A stretch of 34,415 nucleotides of DNA from Alphaproteobacteria bacterium. Lineage in GTDB: Bacteria > Pseudomonadota > Alphaproteobacteria > Micropepsales > Micropepsaceae. The DNA lies in assembly GCA_013389115.1 (NCBI GenBank), contig JACADY010000037.1, positions 1 through 34,415 on the forward strand, given 5' to 3'. Under the pieces are notes generated by a model. The model had not been told where the DNA came from. It saw only the letters and a list, made by a program, of their open reading frames with translations, and did no database searches. The position numbers and the translations under genes were made by a program. Shown here one piece after another: positions 9,904 through 18,597 of this stretch (its first letter is position 1; every line of letters starts with the position of its first letter).

Positions 9904-11589
9904 TCACCCTTGCGCCAGGTCGCGCAACTGCCCGACCGCCAGCATGAGCTTGGCCACGGTGAAGGGTCCTGAGCGCTCCAGATCCTGAATGAGCGCGCGC
10001 GCCTGCGCGAGCCGCACATCCGAGCCTTCCGTCCAGCGTTTGACCGCCGCGACCCCTTCATCGCGCTTGGCGTCCCCGCCCAGTGAGCCGCATTGCCGCA
10101 AGGCAAGCGAGGCGAGCGCGCGCTGCGACGCGTTGAGGTCATCCCCGATCCGCTGCAGGGCGAGCCGGTCCCAATGTCCGCCAGGGCGGACCTTGGCCGC
10201 CGCCGCGCGCAGGCGATCGATACCGGCCGCCTCGCCGGCTTCGAAAAAGGCGCCCGCGACCGCATCGATGGGAGCGCCCGCATCCGCGCTGATCCGCACG
10301 ATATCGGTGACAGCGGCGATGACAGGCAGAATGCCGATCGCCTCCGCCAGGTCGTGGGGCACACCCTTCTCGCGCAGGTCTCGAATGACGGCGTCGATCC
10401 ACTCGAACTCGATCGGCGAGACGAGCGTCGAGAAGGTGTCCTTGAGCGCTTCGGCACCCCTGCCATAGAGCGCGGCGGTCTCGGCGATGTCTGGCGCATG
10501 CCCGGCATTGCGCAGCATCCAGAGCGTTTGGCGCTGCAAGAGCGAGACGACATCGTGATGCATCGCGATCTGCACGCTCGCCTCGATCCGCCCGTCGAGC
10601 GCGTTGATGCGCGCACGCAATTGGTCGATGCCGAAGGCAAGGGTCGCAATGCCATAGGCCCGCACGATGGCCGGCGCCCCCGCCCCGCTCGCCTGCTGCG
10701 CGAGATGCATGAACAGCGGCCCGCCCTCATTGACGAGGCGGTTGACGAGCACCGTGCCGATGATCTCCCGCTTCAGCCGGTGCTTGGGCAGATAGGCGGC
10801 GAAGCGCGCCGATGCGGCCGGCGGGAAATAGGCGGCAAGCAACGGCGCGAAGGCCGGATCATCGGGCAGGTCCGAGGCGATCACCTCCTCGAACAGCGTG
10901 AGCTTGGCATAGGCAAGCAGCACGGCAAGTTCGGGCCGCGTCAGACCCTCGCCCTTCTGTGCACGCTCCCGCGCAACATCATCGTTGGGAAGCCCCTCGA
11001 CGGCCCGATTGAGCTTTCCCCGCCGCTCGAGCTCGTGGATCATCCGCATCGCGTCATCGAACTCGGCCGGAGCGTTTGCCTGCGCGATCGAAAGCGCGAG
11101 CGTCTGCTCGTAATTGTCCAAAAGCACGTGCGCGGCGACAGAATCGGTCAGCTCCGACAGGACCGCGTCGCGCTCATCCATCGTGAGTGCGTTTTCCGTG
11201 ATTGCGGCGTTGAGAAGGATCTTCAGATTGACCTCGTGATCCGAGGTATCGACGCCCGCCGAATTATCGATGGCATCGGTATTGATCCGCCCGCCGGCCT
11301 GCGCGAACGCGATGCGCCCGGCCTGCGTAACGCCGAGATTGGCACCCTCGCCGATGACCTTGGCCCTCACTTCCGGCGCATCGACGCGAATGGCATCGTT
11401 CGCCCGGTCGCCCGCATCCCCATGCGATTGGTGGACTGCCTTGATGAAGGTGCCGATGCCACCGAACCACAAGAGATCGGCCGGAGATTTGAGCAGCGCG
11501 CGCATCAGCTCTTGCGGCGTAACCGCATCGAAACTGAGCCCCGTCAGCGCCTTCACCTGCGCCGTCAGCTTGATGGATTTGAGACTGCG
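9904..11589 (-). pseudogene. NAD-glutamate dehydrogenase, C-terminal remainder after amber codon
   Basis: This is the in-frame continuation of the large NAD-glutamate dehydrogenase beyond the TAG at 11590-11592. It starts RSLKSIKLTAQVKAL and runs to the gene's natural TGA, 561 codons in the same frame, with no further lesion. It carries the rest of the catalytic Rossmann region (GGIGTFIKA, then AKVIGEGANLGVTQAGRI) and the long helical C-terminal domain of this class. A possible internal ATG lies at 11556, but a product starting there would lack the catalytic lysine and most of the NAD-binding fold. Without readthrough this half is probably not made as a working protein. Its good conservation argues for a very recent mutation, a base-call error, or real suppression. 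Confidence 0.85.
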
Positions 11590-14500
11590 CTAATAAACGC
11601 CGCCGCCCGGCGAGATGAGCGCGCGATCATAATCCGCCCAGGACGAGCGCGGCAGGGCAAAGAGGCGCTGCCGCTCGCGGAAAGACACCGCCATATCGGG
11701 GTCAGGGTCAAGGAAGATGTCGCGATGATCAAAGGCGGCGATGAGCCTGATCTTGTCCGAGAGCAGCATGCCGTTGCCGAACACGTCGCCCGACATGTCG
11801 CCGACCCCGATAACGCTGAAGGGTTCGCTCTGCGTGTCATGGCCCATTTCGCGGAAATGGCGTTTGACCGCTTCCCAGGCGCCACGCGCCGTGATGCCCA
11901 TCTTCTTGTGGTCATAGCCCTTCGAGCCGCCCGAGGCGAAGGCATCGCCAAGCCAGAAGCCGCGCGCGGTCGCAATCCCGTTCGCCGTGTCGGAAAAGGT
12001 GGCCGTGCCCTTGTCCGCCGCGACGACGAGATAGGGATCATCCCCGTCATGGCGCACGGTGAGGGCGGGCGGCACGATCTCACCGGCGACGAGATTGTCG
12101 GTAAGGTCGAGCAGCGTCGAGACGAACATCTTGTAGGCAGCGATACCCTCTGCCTGGAATTCCTCTCGCGTGCCGCCCAGCGGCAATTGCTTGGGGAAGA
12201 AACCGCCCTTGGCGCCGACGGGCACGATGACGGCGTTCTTCACCTGCTGGGCCTTCACAAGGCTGAGCACCTCGGTGCGGAAATCTTCCCGCCGGTCCGA
12301 CCAGCGTAAGCCCCCGCGCGCGACGCGTCCGAAGCGCAGATGCACGCCCTCGACGCGCGGATGATAGACGAAGATTTCATAGAGCGGCCGCGGCGCCGGC
12401 AGGTCATCGAGCAGATGGCTGTCGAACTTGAACGCGATGACGGGATGGGGCACGCCGTGCTCGCTTGTTTGGTAATAGGTCGTGCGCAGCATCGCCGAGA
12501 CCGCATTGACGAAGCGCCGCAGGATGCGGTCTTCATCGAGGCTCTTGACATCGAGCAACGCGGCATTGATCCGCTCACTGATCGTTTCTGTTTCCTGCAT
12601 GCGCGCTTCGAGTCCAAGGCCCGGATCGAAGCGCGCCTTGAACAGGCGCAGCACAAGTCCCGCGACATCGGGATTGCGGGCGAGCGCATCCTCCATATAG
12701 GCCTGGCTATAGGTGAGCCCCGCCTGGCGCAGGAATTTGGCGATCGCCCTGAGCGCCGAAACCTCCCGCACGCTGAGCGCCGCCTGCAGGACGAGCCTGT
12801 TGAAACTGTCGTTCTCGACCTCTCCCGTCCAGACGGCCTTGAAGGCCTCCTCGAAACGCGCCTTGACGGCCGCAAGATCGATGGGCTGCGGCGTTGAGAG
12901 CGCGAGGCGATAATCATGGATCATCGAGAAGAAGCCGCCCGCATCGCGCGGGGTGACGCGATAGGGCCGCTCCTCGATCGCGCGTAGCCCGAAATTCTCG
13001 AACACGGGCAAGGCGGTGCTCAGCTCCGCCTGCGCCGAGGCGACGAACAGCTTGGCGTGCAGCGCCTGGGAAGGGGAACCGGCGCCTTGCGCCAACGCGA
13101 TCGCGATGGAGCCCGGCCCCGCCCCCGATTGGCGCAAGCCCTCGATGATTTCGACGTCCCTAACGGCCTCGCCGGCCTCGACCTCATCGCGATAGGCCGC
13201 CTCGAACGCCTCGCCATAGCGCCGTGCGAGCGAACGCGCCGCCGGCAGATGCGAACTGGCGAGCGCCGCGCCAAGACTGTCGTTCCAGCTGCGCAGCGAC
13301 GCGGCAATCTTTTCCTGCAACGCACTCTGATCGACTTCGGGCCTCTGGCCAGCGTGGCGCGCGATGATGACATAGGCGCGGGCAACCGGCGCATCGCCGA
13401 ACTGGGGATAGCTTGCCGCCACATGGCCGTTGAAGGCATCCGCGATGATATGGGACGCCTTATCGACCGCCTCGGCGCTGAAACGCTCGCGCGGCATGAA
13501 GAGCAGCGCCGAGATCGTACGGTCGAACTTGTCAAAGCGCAGGAACACGCGTGTCTGCGGACGCTCCGTTATATGCAGAATGCCCATCGCGATGTCGTGG
13601 AGCTCATCTTCCGAGACTTGGAAAAGCTCGTCGCGCGGATAGGTGTCGAGCACATTGGCGAGCGCCTTGCCCGAATGGGACTGGGGCGGCAGGCCCGAGC
13701 GTGCGACGACGGATTCCACCTTGCGGCGCAGCAGGGGAATGTCGCTGGGATTGCGGTGATACGCGGCGGAGGTGAAAAGGCCGACGAAGCGCCGCTCGCC
13801 GGCAAGAGCGCCATCCGGGCCGAAACGCTTCACGCCGATGTAGTCGAGATGCACCCGGCGATGCACGCTCGAGCGCACGGCGCCCTTGGTGATGATGATG
13901 GGTTGCGGCTGCATGAGGAACTCACGCACCTCCGGCGTCAGCGCCGTGCGGTCGCTGCCCTGGCGGATGACGCGTCGCTCTGGATCGCTGAGAAGCCCGA
14001 GCCCGCTCTCGGCGAGCGGCTTGAGGCCGCCTTCGCCCTTGGCTTCAAAGACATAATCCCGGCAGCCGAGAAACGTGAAATGGTTGTCGAGCAGCCAGGA
14101 GAGAAACGCATCGCTCTCCGCAAGGTCATCGGCGCCAAGCCCGGCAGGCGGATGCTTTTTCAACTCCCGCGCCGATTCCTCCATGCGCCCGAGCATGGTG
14201 CGCCAATCGCGCACGGCCGCGGACACATCCGCGAGCACCTGTTCGACGCCGTTTAGGACATCCTGCTCGCGCGACACGCCAACGCTGTCCATCAGTACAC
14301 AGATGAAAGACTCGCGCCGCGCCCCTTCCCCGCCAACGCCGGTCCGCTTGCCCGAGGCATCCCGCCTGATGGCGATGATGGGATGGAAGGCGGCGCGGAT
14401 CCCCGCGCCTTGCGCATTGAGCTCATTCATGAGGGAATCGAACAGGAACGGCATGTCGTCATTGACGGCAAGCAGAATGTCCTGCCCGTGCGCGGCCTCT

Positions 14501-14733
14501 GGCGCGGCGCGCACGATGAGAATGCGCCCGCCCGGCTTGCGCTCGGCGGAAGCCTGCCAGGCATGGCGCGCAAGCGTGATCAAAAGGTCGGGCGGATAGG
14601 CCTCAAGATCCTGCGGCGAGGCATGCTGAAAGAACTGGACGACGAAACTTGCAAGGTCGGCGTCGGTTTGCTGCAGGCGCGAAAGCGCTGAGCTCAAGGG
14701 GAGATAACCGGCTGAAACAAGAAGCGTATTCAC
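11590..14733 (-). CDS. NAD-specific glutamate dehydrogenase (large class), N-terminal 1047 residues up to in-frame amber
   Basis: Large (about 1600-residue) NAD-glutamate dehydrogenases oxidise glutamate to 2-oxoglutarate and ammonia. This open part holds the ACT-like regulatory N-terminal region and most of the catalytic domain. Visible motifs are VPVGAKGGFFPKQLP with Lys842, GGSKGYDHKKMGITARG, and the nucleotide-binding GVGDMSGDVFGNG (residues 976-988). It stops at TAG after ISPGGGVY, exactly where relatives continue with Ser-Arg-Ser-Leu-Lys-Ser. A single C-to-A change in a TCG serine codon would create it. Counting through the stop, the gene would have about 1609 codons, which is the normal family size. 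The start is 24 bases from a RIME-like repeat. The truncated product would lack the end of its catalytic domain. Confidence 0.88.
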   Translation of the reverse strand: MNTLLVSAGYLPLSSALSRLQQTDADLASFVVQFFQHASPQDLEAYPPDLLITLARHAWQASAERKPGGRILIVRAAPEAAHGQDILLAVNDDMPFLFDSLMNELNAQGAGIRAAFHPIIAIRRDASGKRTGVGGEGARRESFICVLMDSVGVSREQDVLNGVEQVLADVSAAVRDWRTMLGRMEESARELKKHPPAGLGADDLAESDAFLSWLLDNHFTFLGCRDYVFEAKGEGGLKPLAESGLGLLSDPERRVIRQGSDRTALTPEVREFLMQPQPIIITKGAVRSSVHRRVHLDYIGVKRFGPDGALAGERRFVGLFTSAAYHRNPSDIPLLRRKVESVVARSGLPPQSHSGKALANVLDTYPRDELFQVSEDELHDIAMGILHITERPQTRVFLRFDKFDRTISALLFMPRERFSAEAVDKASHIIADAFNGHVAASYPQFGDAPVARAYVIIARHAGQRPEVDQSALQEKIAASLRSWNDSLGAALASSHLPAARSLARRYGEAFEAAYRDEVEAGEAVRDVEIIEGLRQSGAGPGSIAIALAQGAGSPSQALHAKLFVASAQAELSTALPVFENFGLRAIEERPYRVTPRDAGGFFSMIHDYRLALSTPQPIDLAAVKARFEEAFKAVWTGEVENDSFNRLVLQAALSVREVSALRAIAKFLRQAGLTYSQAYMEDALARNPDVAGLVLRLFKARFDPGLGLEARMQETETISERINAALLDVKSLDEDRILRRFVNAVSAMLRTTYYQTSEHGVPHPVIAFKFDSHLLDDLPAPRPLYEIFVYHPRVEGVHLRFGRVARGGLRWSDRREDFRTEVLSLVKAQQVKNAVIVPVGAKGGFFPKQLPLGGTREEFQAEGIAAYKMFVSTLLDLTDNLVAGEIVPPALTVRHDGDDPYLVVAADKGTATFSDTANGIATARGFWLGDAFASGGSKGYDHKKMGITARGAWEAVKRHFREMGHDTQSEPFSVIGVGDMSGDVFGNGMLLSDKIRLIAAFDHRDIFLDPDPDMAVSFRERQRLFALPRSSWADYDRALISPGGGVY

Positions 14734-14756
14734 GGGTGGCGAACCTCATCTTAAGA

Positions 14757-14853
14757 GCGCTTCTGGGGCGAAGTGGATACTGGTTCGCCGTAAAGAAGCG
14801 CGGCCAAACAAAGACTTGGGTGCATTTCCCGGTCCGGCCTGGGCGTGAAATGC
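14757..14853. repeat. RIME-like intergenic mosaic element
   Basis: Two palindromes follow each other. The first is GCGCTTCT (14757-14764) with AGAAGCGC (14794-14801), plus inner GGCGAA/TTCGCC arms. The second is GCATTTC (14822-14828) with GAAATGC (14847-14853). Between them is the stretch CCAAACAAAGACTTGGG. The double-hairpin plan and the AAGTGGATACTGGTT and AACAAAGACTT words resemble the dispersed RIME-type repeats of Rhizobiales, as I recall them. It fills much of the divergent gap between the glutamate dehydrogenase and exonuclease genes, so it may carry or disturb their promoters. Confidence 0.6.
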
Positions 14854-14958
14854 GCTCATTGGGCGGCGGACCGCGAACGGCCCGCGCGTCTTATTCCGGT
14901 CGCGAGTGCTAGATACTCTGTTTCGACAAGCCGAAGCGAATCATGGGATCGTTAAACT

Positions 14959-15564
14959 ATGCCTCTTTCGCGACAGATACACGCGCCGGCCCCCTTGATC
15001 GACGACCTCGTCATTTTCGATACCGAGTTCACGGCATGGGAGGGTTCGGTGGCGCGCGGCTGGTCAGGCCCGGGCGAGCACCGCGAGATCGTGCAGATTG
15101 GCGCCATTAGGCTTTGCTATCCCCATCTTGAGGAACAGGAAAGCTTCGAAATTCTCATCCGTCCGCGGATTAATTCGGTTCTGTCCGACTATTTCGTCGC
15201 GCTGACGGGCATCACGAACGAGCGCCTGACGCAAGAGGCGGTCGACTTCGCGGATGCAGCAAAGCGCTTCCTCAAGTTTCTGGGCTCATCGCCCTATATG
15301 TGCTTCGGCCGTGACGATCGCATCATGGCGGAAAATGCCGCGCTCTATGGCCTTCATGAGGAAATCCGCTTTCCCGAGGCAAGCGACATTGCGCTGTGGA
15401 TGATGCGTGCCGGCCTTGACGTCAGGGGCCTCAACTCCTGCAACCTGGCAAGGGCGGCGGGCGCGAAGTTTGACGGCCGGCCGCATTGGGCGATCGATGA
15501 TGCGCGCTCGATTGCAGCGGCGATGCGCGCGCTGAAGGAGAAGGGCGCGCCCAAACTCTTTTGA
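14959..15564 (+). CDS. DEDDh-family 3'-5' exonuclease
   Basis: This 201-residue protein is an RNase T/DnaQ-superfamily exonuclease, closest in layout to the KapD/ERI-1-like group. All catalytic acids are visible: Asp21 and Glu23 in FDTEFT, an Asp in FGRDDRIMAEN (about residues 114-124), and the His-Asp pair in HWAIDDARS near residues 176-184. These bind two metal ions for nucleotide removal. There are no extra domains, so partners or substrate (RNA or DNA) cannot be named. It has its own leader; the RIME-like element lies upstream. A polymerase epsilon proofreading role is unlikely because the KapD-type Trp-Glu-Gly insertion after the first motif is present. Confidence 0.85.
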   Translation: MPLSRQIHAPAPLIDDLVIFDTEFTAWEGSVARGWSGPGEHREIVQIGAIRLCYPHLEEQESFEILIRPRINSVLSDYFVALTGITNERLTQEAVDFADAAKRFLKFLGSSPYMCFGRDDRIMAENAALYGLHEEIRFPEASDIALWMMRAGLDVRGLNSCNLARAAGAKFDGRPHWAIDDARSIAAAMRALKEKGAPKLF

Positions 15565-15696
15565 GCACGCCTGTCTCACGACGGGACCGTTTCAAGCGCC
15601 AGCGGCCCCAAAATTAAAGCGGGATTGACGGCACCGGCCCGGGAATCGTCAGGATTGCCAAGGACAAGGCTAATCCTTTGATTCAAATTGATTTTG

Positions 15697-15724
15697 TTGA
15701 CGTCAGGGTAAGCCGGGCGACAAT
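15697..15724 (+). promoter_or_regulatory. Sigma70-like promoter giving a leaderless transcript
   Basis: TTGACG (15697-15702, 5 of 6 to the -35 consensus) is followed after 16 bases by GACAAT (15719-15724, 4 of 6 to the -10). Only six bases separate this -10 from the ATG at 15731, so transcription would start at or next to the start codon. No Shine-Dalgarno is visible, which agrees with a leaderless mRNA. Confidence 0.45.
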
Positions 15725-15730
15725 AGCGGC

Positions 15731-16075
15731 ATGACCACCGACGCACTCACATATGCCCAATCGGGCATGAAGGCTGCGGAGACCCGCGTGGCGATCCGCG
15801 CCGAGAACATTGCCAATCTTCAAACCCCCAACTATGTGCCGCAGACACCCGTACAGACCGAAACGGCCGTGGGACCTGTCGTCCGCGCCGAGCCGGTTGG
15901 AGGCGCAAGAGCCCCCGCCGCCTTCATCCCGGGCGGCCTCACCGCGGCTTCGCAGGTGAACCTCGCCGAGCAGTTCGTGGACATGCGTGTGGCCTCGCGC
16001 GCCTATAGCGCATCGGTGGCCGTGTTCGACACGGCCAACCGCATGACGGACGAACTCCTCAACGTCGTCAGCTGA
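15731..16075 (+). CDS. Short flagellar basal-body rod-like protein (FlgB/FlgC-like)
   Basis: The N-terminal helix leads into ENIANLQTPNY (residues 25-35), the hallmark of flagellar rod/hook proteins. The C-terminus, VNLAEQFVDMRVASRAYSAS and onward to the end, is the matching rod-type coiled-coil helix. Such proteins polymerise into the axial structure through these two helices. At 114 residues it is shorter than usual FlgC (about 135-150); the middle domain is reduced to about 45 Pro/Ala/Gly-rich residues. No other flagellar gene is in the window. It may be an orphan paralogue, a non-flagellar relative, or a part of a scattered flagellar set. Family call is good; role is open. Confidence 0.75.
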   Translation: MTTDALTYAQSGMKAAETRVAIRAENIANLQTPNYVPQTPVQTETAVGPVVRAEPVGGARAPAAFIPGGLTAASQVNLAEQFVDMRVASRAYSASVAVFDTANRMTDELLNVVS

Positions 16076-16086
16076 GGCGCAGGGAA

Positions 16087-18021
16087 TTACTGGCCTGAGG
16101 GCGCGGGCGCCTCGGCGGGCTGAGAAGGCTGCTCGGCCAGCAGCATCTCCATCTCGTCCATGATCGTGTTCATGCGCCGCAGCAAGGCCTGATAGGGCTC
16201 GGAGCTGGCCATGTCGAGACCGGCGCGCTTGTAGAGCTCATAGGGAAAGTCCGAGCCGCCCGCCTTCAACAGGTTGAGATAGTTCTGCGCCGCCGGCTCG
16301 CCCTTCTGGGAGATCTGCTCGGCGAAATAGGCCGCGCCCGTCATCGAGGTGGCGTACTGATAGACATAAAACCCATAGTAGAAGTGCGGCACGAAGGTCC
16401 ACTCGGCGCAATAGGTGGGGTCGATTTTCATCACGCCCTCTTTCTCGCCGTGATAGCGCTTGAGAAGATCGCAATAGATCGCCGTCATCTTCTCGCCTGA
16501 GAGCTGCTCGCCCTTTTCCACCGCATCGTGGAGATTGGCCTGGAATTCAGCGAACATCACCTGCCGAAAGAACGTACCGCGCAGGGTCTCCAGCGCCTCC
16601 CCCAGATAGAACAGCTTGTCCTCGCGCGTCGTTGCGTTCTTGTAGAGATAGTCCTGCAGCAGGATCTCATTGGTGATCGCGGCGGTTTCCGCCGTGAACG
16701 TCGAATAGTCGGATTTCTCGAACGGCTGATACTTGTTCGAGAACACCGAATGGATCGCGTGCCCCCATTCATGCGCCAGTGTCGAGAGCGAGTCGTAGTC
16801 GTCGTTGTGATTGAGCAACACGTAAGGGTGAACGTCATAGGCGCCGCCGCTCATATAGGCGCCCGAGGCCTTGCCCTCCTGCGGAAAGACGTGTTGCCAC
16901 TCGGCCGAAAAGCCGTTCGTCAGCGCCTCGACATATTCAAGCCCCAAGGGCTGCACCGCCGCCAGCGTCAAGTCCATCGACTCCTTCAGCGGGAAGGCCT
17001 TGTCGTTTTTGAACATGGGCGGATAGATGTCGTAATAGCCCATGTCGTCCGTGATCCCGAGCAGACGCTTGCGCAGCCGCAAATAGCGATGAAGCGTCGG
17101 CAGCCCGGCATTCACCTGCGCGACGAGCTGGCGATAGACGGCTTCAGGCATGTTGTCGCCGAAGAGCGCGGCCGAAAGCGCATTGGGGAAGTGCCGTGCC
17201 CTAGCCATCGTCACATTGCGGATGACATAGGCGGCAAGATTGGCGCCCAGCGTGTTTTGATAGGACTTCCACATCGACCAGAAGCCGTCGAACACGCGCT
17301 TGCGGTCGGCCCTGTCGGGCAGCGCGCGCAGGCGAGAATAGGCCGCCTGATCGAGCCGCACCGGCTTGCCATCGGAGAGCGTCACCGTCGGAAACGGCAA
17401 TTCCGAATTGGCAAGGATGCGATAGACATTGCCCGGTTGCGCGAACACATCGCCGAACATGGCGATGAGGTTTTCCTCATCCGGGCTCAGCGTGTGCGGC
17501 GCCGCGCGCAAGGTGTCCGCGAGCATGAAGCCATGGACGTCCTTCAGCTTCGGCGCCTCCGCTTCGAACCGCGCGATGGTCTCCGCCCCGAGCGCCAGGA
17601 TCTCGGGCTGCATCCAGGAGGTCGCCTCGTTGAACTTGGTGAGCAACGTCTGAGCCTTTTGCTTGCGCTCGAGATTTGCCGCGTTGCTGATGTTCTCATC
17701 CGAAATGAGATTGGCATAAATGGTCAGCCGCGCCCCGCGCTTCAGCACCAGCGAGCGCGCGTCGAGAAAGGCAAGAAGCGTGGCGGCGTCCTTGCCCAGC
17801 GTACCCTTCGCCGTCGCAAGCTTGGGGATCATCGCTTCGAGCGCCTGATACTCCTCCCCCCACGCCGCGTCGCTCGCAAAGAGGTCCTTCGTGCTCCACA
17901 CCTTGGCCGGCTCGGCCGGGACGGCAACCGCGGAAGCGGGCTCCTCAGAACAGCCCGCAAGCATCAGCTGCGACAGAGCAAGCGCGGCGAACGCCGCGCG
18001 GCGGCAGGAACGAACGACCAT
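16087..18021 (-). CDS. M3-family oligoendopeptidase, predicted lipoprotein
   Basis: M3 metallopeptidases (PepF/thimet group) degrade short peptides. The 644-residue protein carries the zinc motif HEWGH (residues 417-421) within LAHEWGHAIHS, with the downstream Glu expected in the ETAAITNE segment. The N-terminus is unusual for PepF: Arg-rich start, hydrophobic stretch, then the lipobox LAGC (Cys at about residue 23), which predicts a lipid-anchored, periplasm-facing enzyme. A Pro/Ala-rich tail ends the protein. It converges on the rod-like gene with 11 bases between. Intact. A role in recycling periplasmic peptides is inference. Confidence 0.88.
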   Translation of the reverse strand: MVVRSCRRAAFAALALSQLMLAGCSEEPASAVAVPAEPAKVWSTKDLFASDAAWGEEYQALEAMIPKLATAKGTLGKDAATLLAFLDARSLVLKRGARLTIYANLISDENISNAANLERKQKAQTLLTKFNEATSWMQPEILALGAETIARFEAEAPKLKDVHGFMLADTLRAAPHTLSPDEENLIAMFGDVFAQPGNVYRILANSELPFPTVTLSDGKPVRLDQAAYSRLRALPDRADRKRVFDGFWSMWKSYQNTLGANLAAYVIRNVTMARARHFPNALSAALFGDNMPEAVYRQLVAQVNAGLPTLHRYLRLRKRLLGITDDMGYYDIYPPMFKNDKAFPLKESMDLTLAAVQPLGLEYVEALTNGFSAEWQHVFPQEGKASGAYMSGGAYDVHPYVLLNHNDDYDSLSTLAHEWGHAIHSVFSNKYQPFEKSDYSTFTAETAAITNEILLQDYLYKNATTREDKLFYLGEALETLRGTFFRQVMFAEFQANLHDAVEKGEQLSGEKMTAIYCDLLKRYHGEKEGVMKIDPTYCAEWTFVPHFYYGFYVYQYATSMTGAAYFAEQISQKGEPAAQNYLNLLKAGGSDFPYELYKRAGLDMASSEPYQALLRRMNTIMDEMEMLLAEQPSQPAEAPAPSGQ

Positions 18022-18260
18022 GGAACACCCTCAAGACCAGATACTGGCCCGAACCTATCCAATACAGAGCGTCTCCGTAAACCTGATTCCGGAAGAGCGC
18101 CCGGTCCATGCAGGCCCGGCCGGGGCAGGAGGGTGGCTATAAATCGTTAACATCGCCCTTGGTTGCATCATCGTTCAGGGGTTGAAAAACCCGCCGCTCT
18201 TTGAAGGGCTGAAACGTCAGCGAAAGCGGACCATACTCCTTGCCCGTCATCCGCGAAGCC

Positions 18261-18290
18261 CCTCACCCGTCGCGAGCCTCGAAGAGTGAG
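18261..18290. repeat. Partial copy of the htpX-downstream REP-like element
   Basis: Positions 18272-18290 match 4302-4320 at 18 of 19 bases (the shared core is GCGAGCCTCGAAG, then A or G, then GTGAG). CCTCACCC at 18261-18268 repeats the left outer arm. The inner palindrome of the other copy is missing here, so this looks like a deleted or half-size family member. Confidence 0.6.
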
Positions 18291-18341
18291 AGGACACCCT
18301 CTTTTCTCCACCCCGTGAAAGGGGGAGGGGGTTATTCATGG

Positions 18342-18420
18342 CCCTCCCCTGAGGGGAGGTCGAAGCGCCCTACGGCGCTTCGGGCGGGGTCTGTCTGAGA
18401 AGCATGGATGATGGCCCGGC
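18342..18420. repeat. Composite palindromic repeat cluster
   Basis: CCCTCCCCTGAGGGGAGG (18342-18359) is a GC-rich inverted repeat. It is followed directly by a perfect 9-bp hairpin, CGAAGCGCC (18361-18369) / GGCGCTTCG (18374-18382) with loop CTAC. At 18403-18420 a segment resembles, in reverse orientation, the CCATG-flanked unit near 3035-3065 with a three-base insertion. The cluster resembles the mosaic intergenic repeats of Rhizobiales. Confidence 0.5.
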
Positions 18421-18597
18421 TCTTCCGCCGCATCTGCGGTTATTTCCGTTCCGATTGATCTGGATTGTGGACGCAGACAGCGTGTCATGCAACATGCGGC
18501 TCGCGCGATGAGGAGCATCCCTCATTCTCGCCGTAGTACTATCGTCAAGTTTCGCGCGCAGACTCCGCTCACCCCCCGAAGGAGCCCTGGAACTCGC

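Larger units (their letters stand above)
18022..18597. other. Long repeat-rich divergent intergenic region
   Basis: These 576 bases separate the M3 peptidase (minus) from the PHA synthase (plus). About 18261-18420 is a patchwork of palindromic repeat pieces, listed separately. The PHA synthase frame is open back to 18487, but those 37 codons are Arg/Ser-rich and lack family features, so I treat them as non-coding leader. The rest shows no gene or RNA that I recognise. Confidence 0.5.

Noticed and set aside
11590..11592. Genome-wide recoding of UAG as a sense codon
   Set aside because: Several intact genes here end in TAG (rpe 6531-6533, heparinase-like 8266-8268, LON-domain 26706-26708, glnK 29161-29163, aminotransferase 32278-32280), so UAG works as a stop.
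10093..12309. 738-codon plus-strand open frame
   Set aside because: It is antisense to the glutamate dehydrogenase gene, including its conserved catalytic region; a GC-rich shadow.
16528..18150. 540-codon plus-strand open frame
   Set aside because: Antisense to the M3 peptidase with its HEWGH motif; very rich in Arg and His, with no family features.
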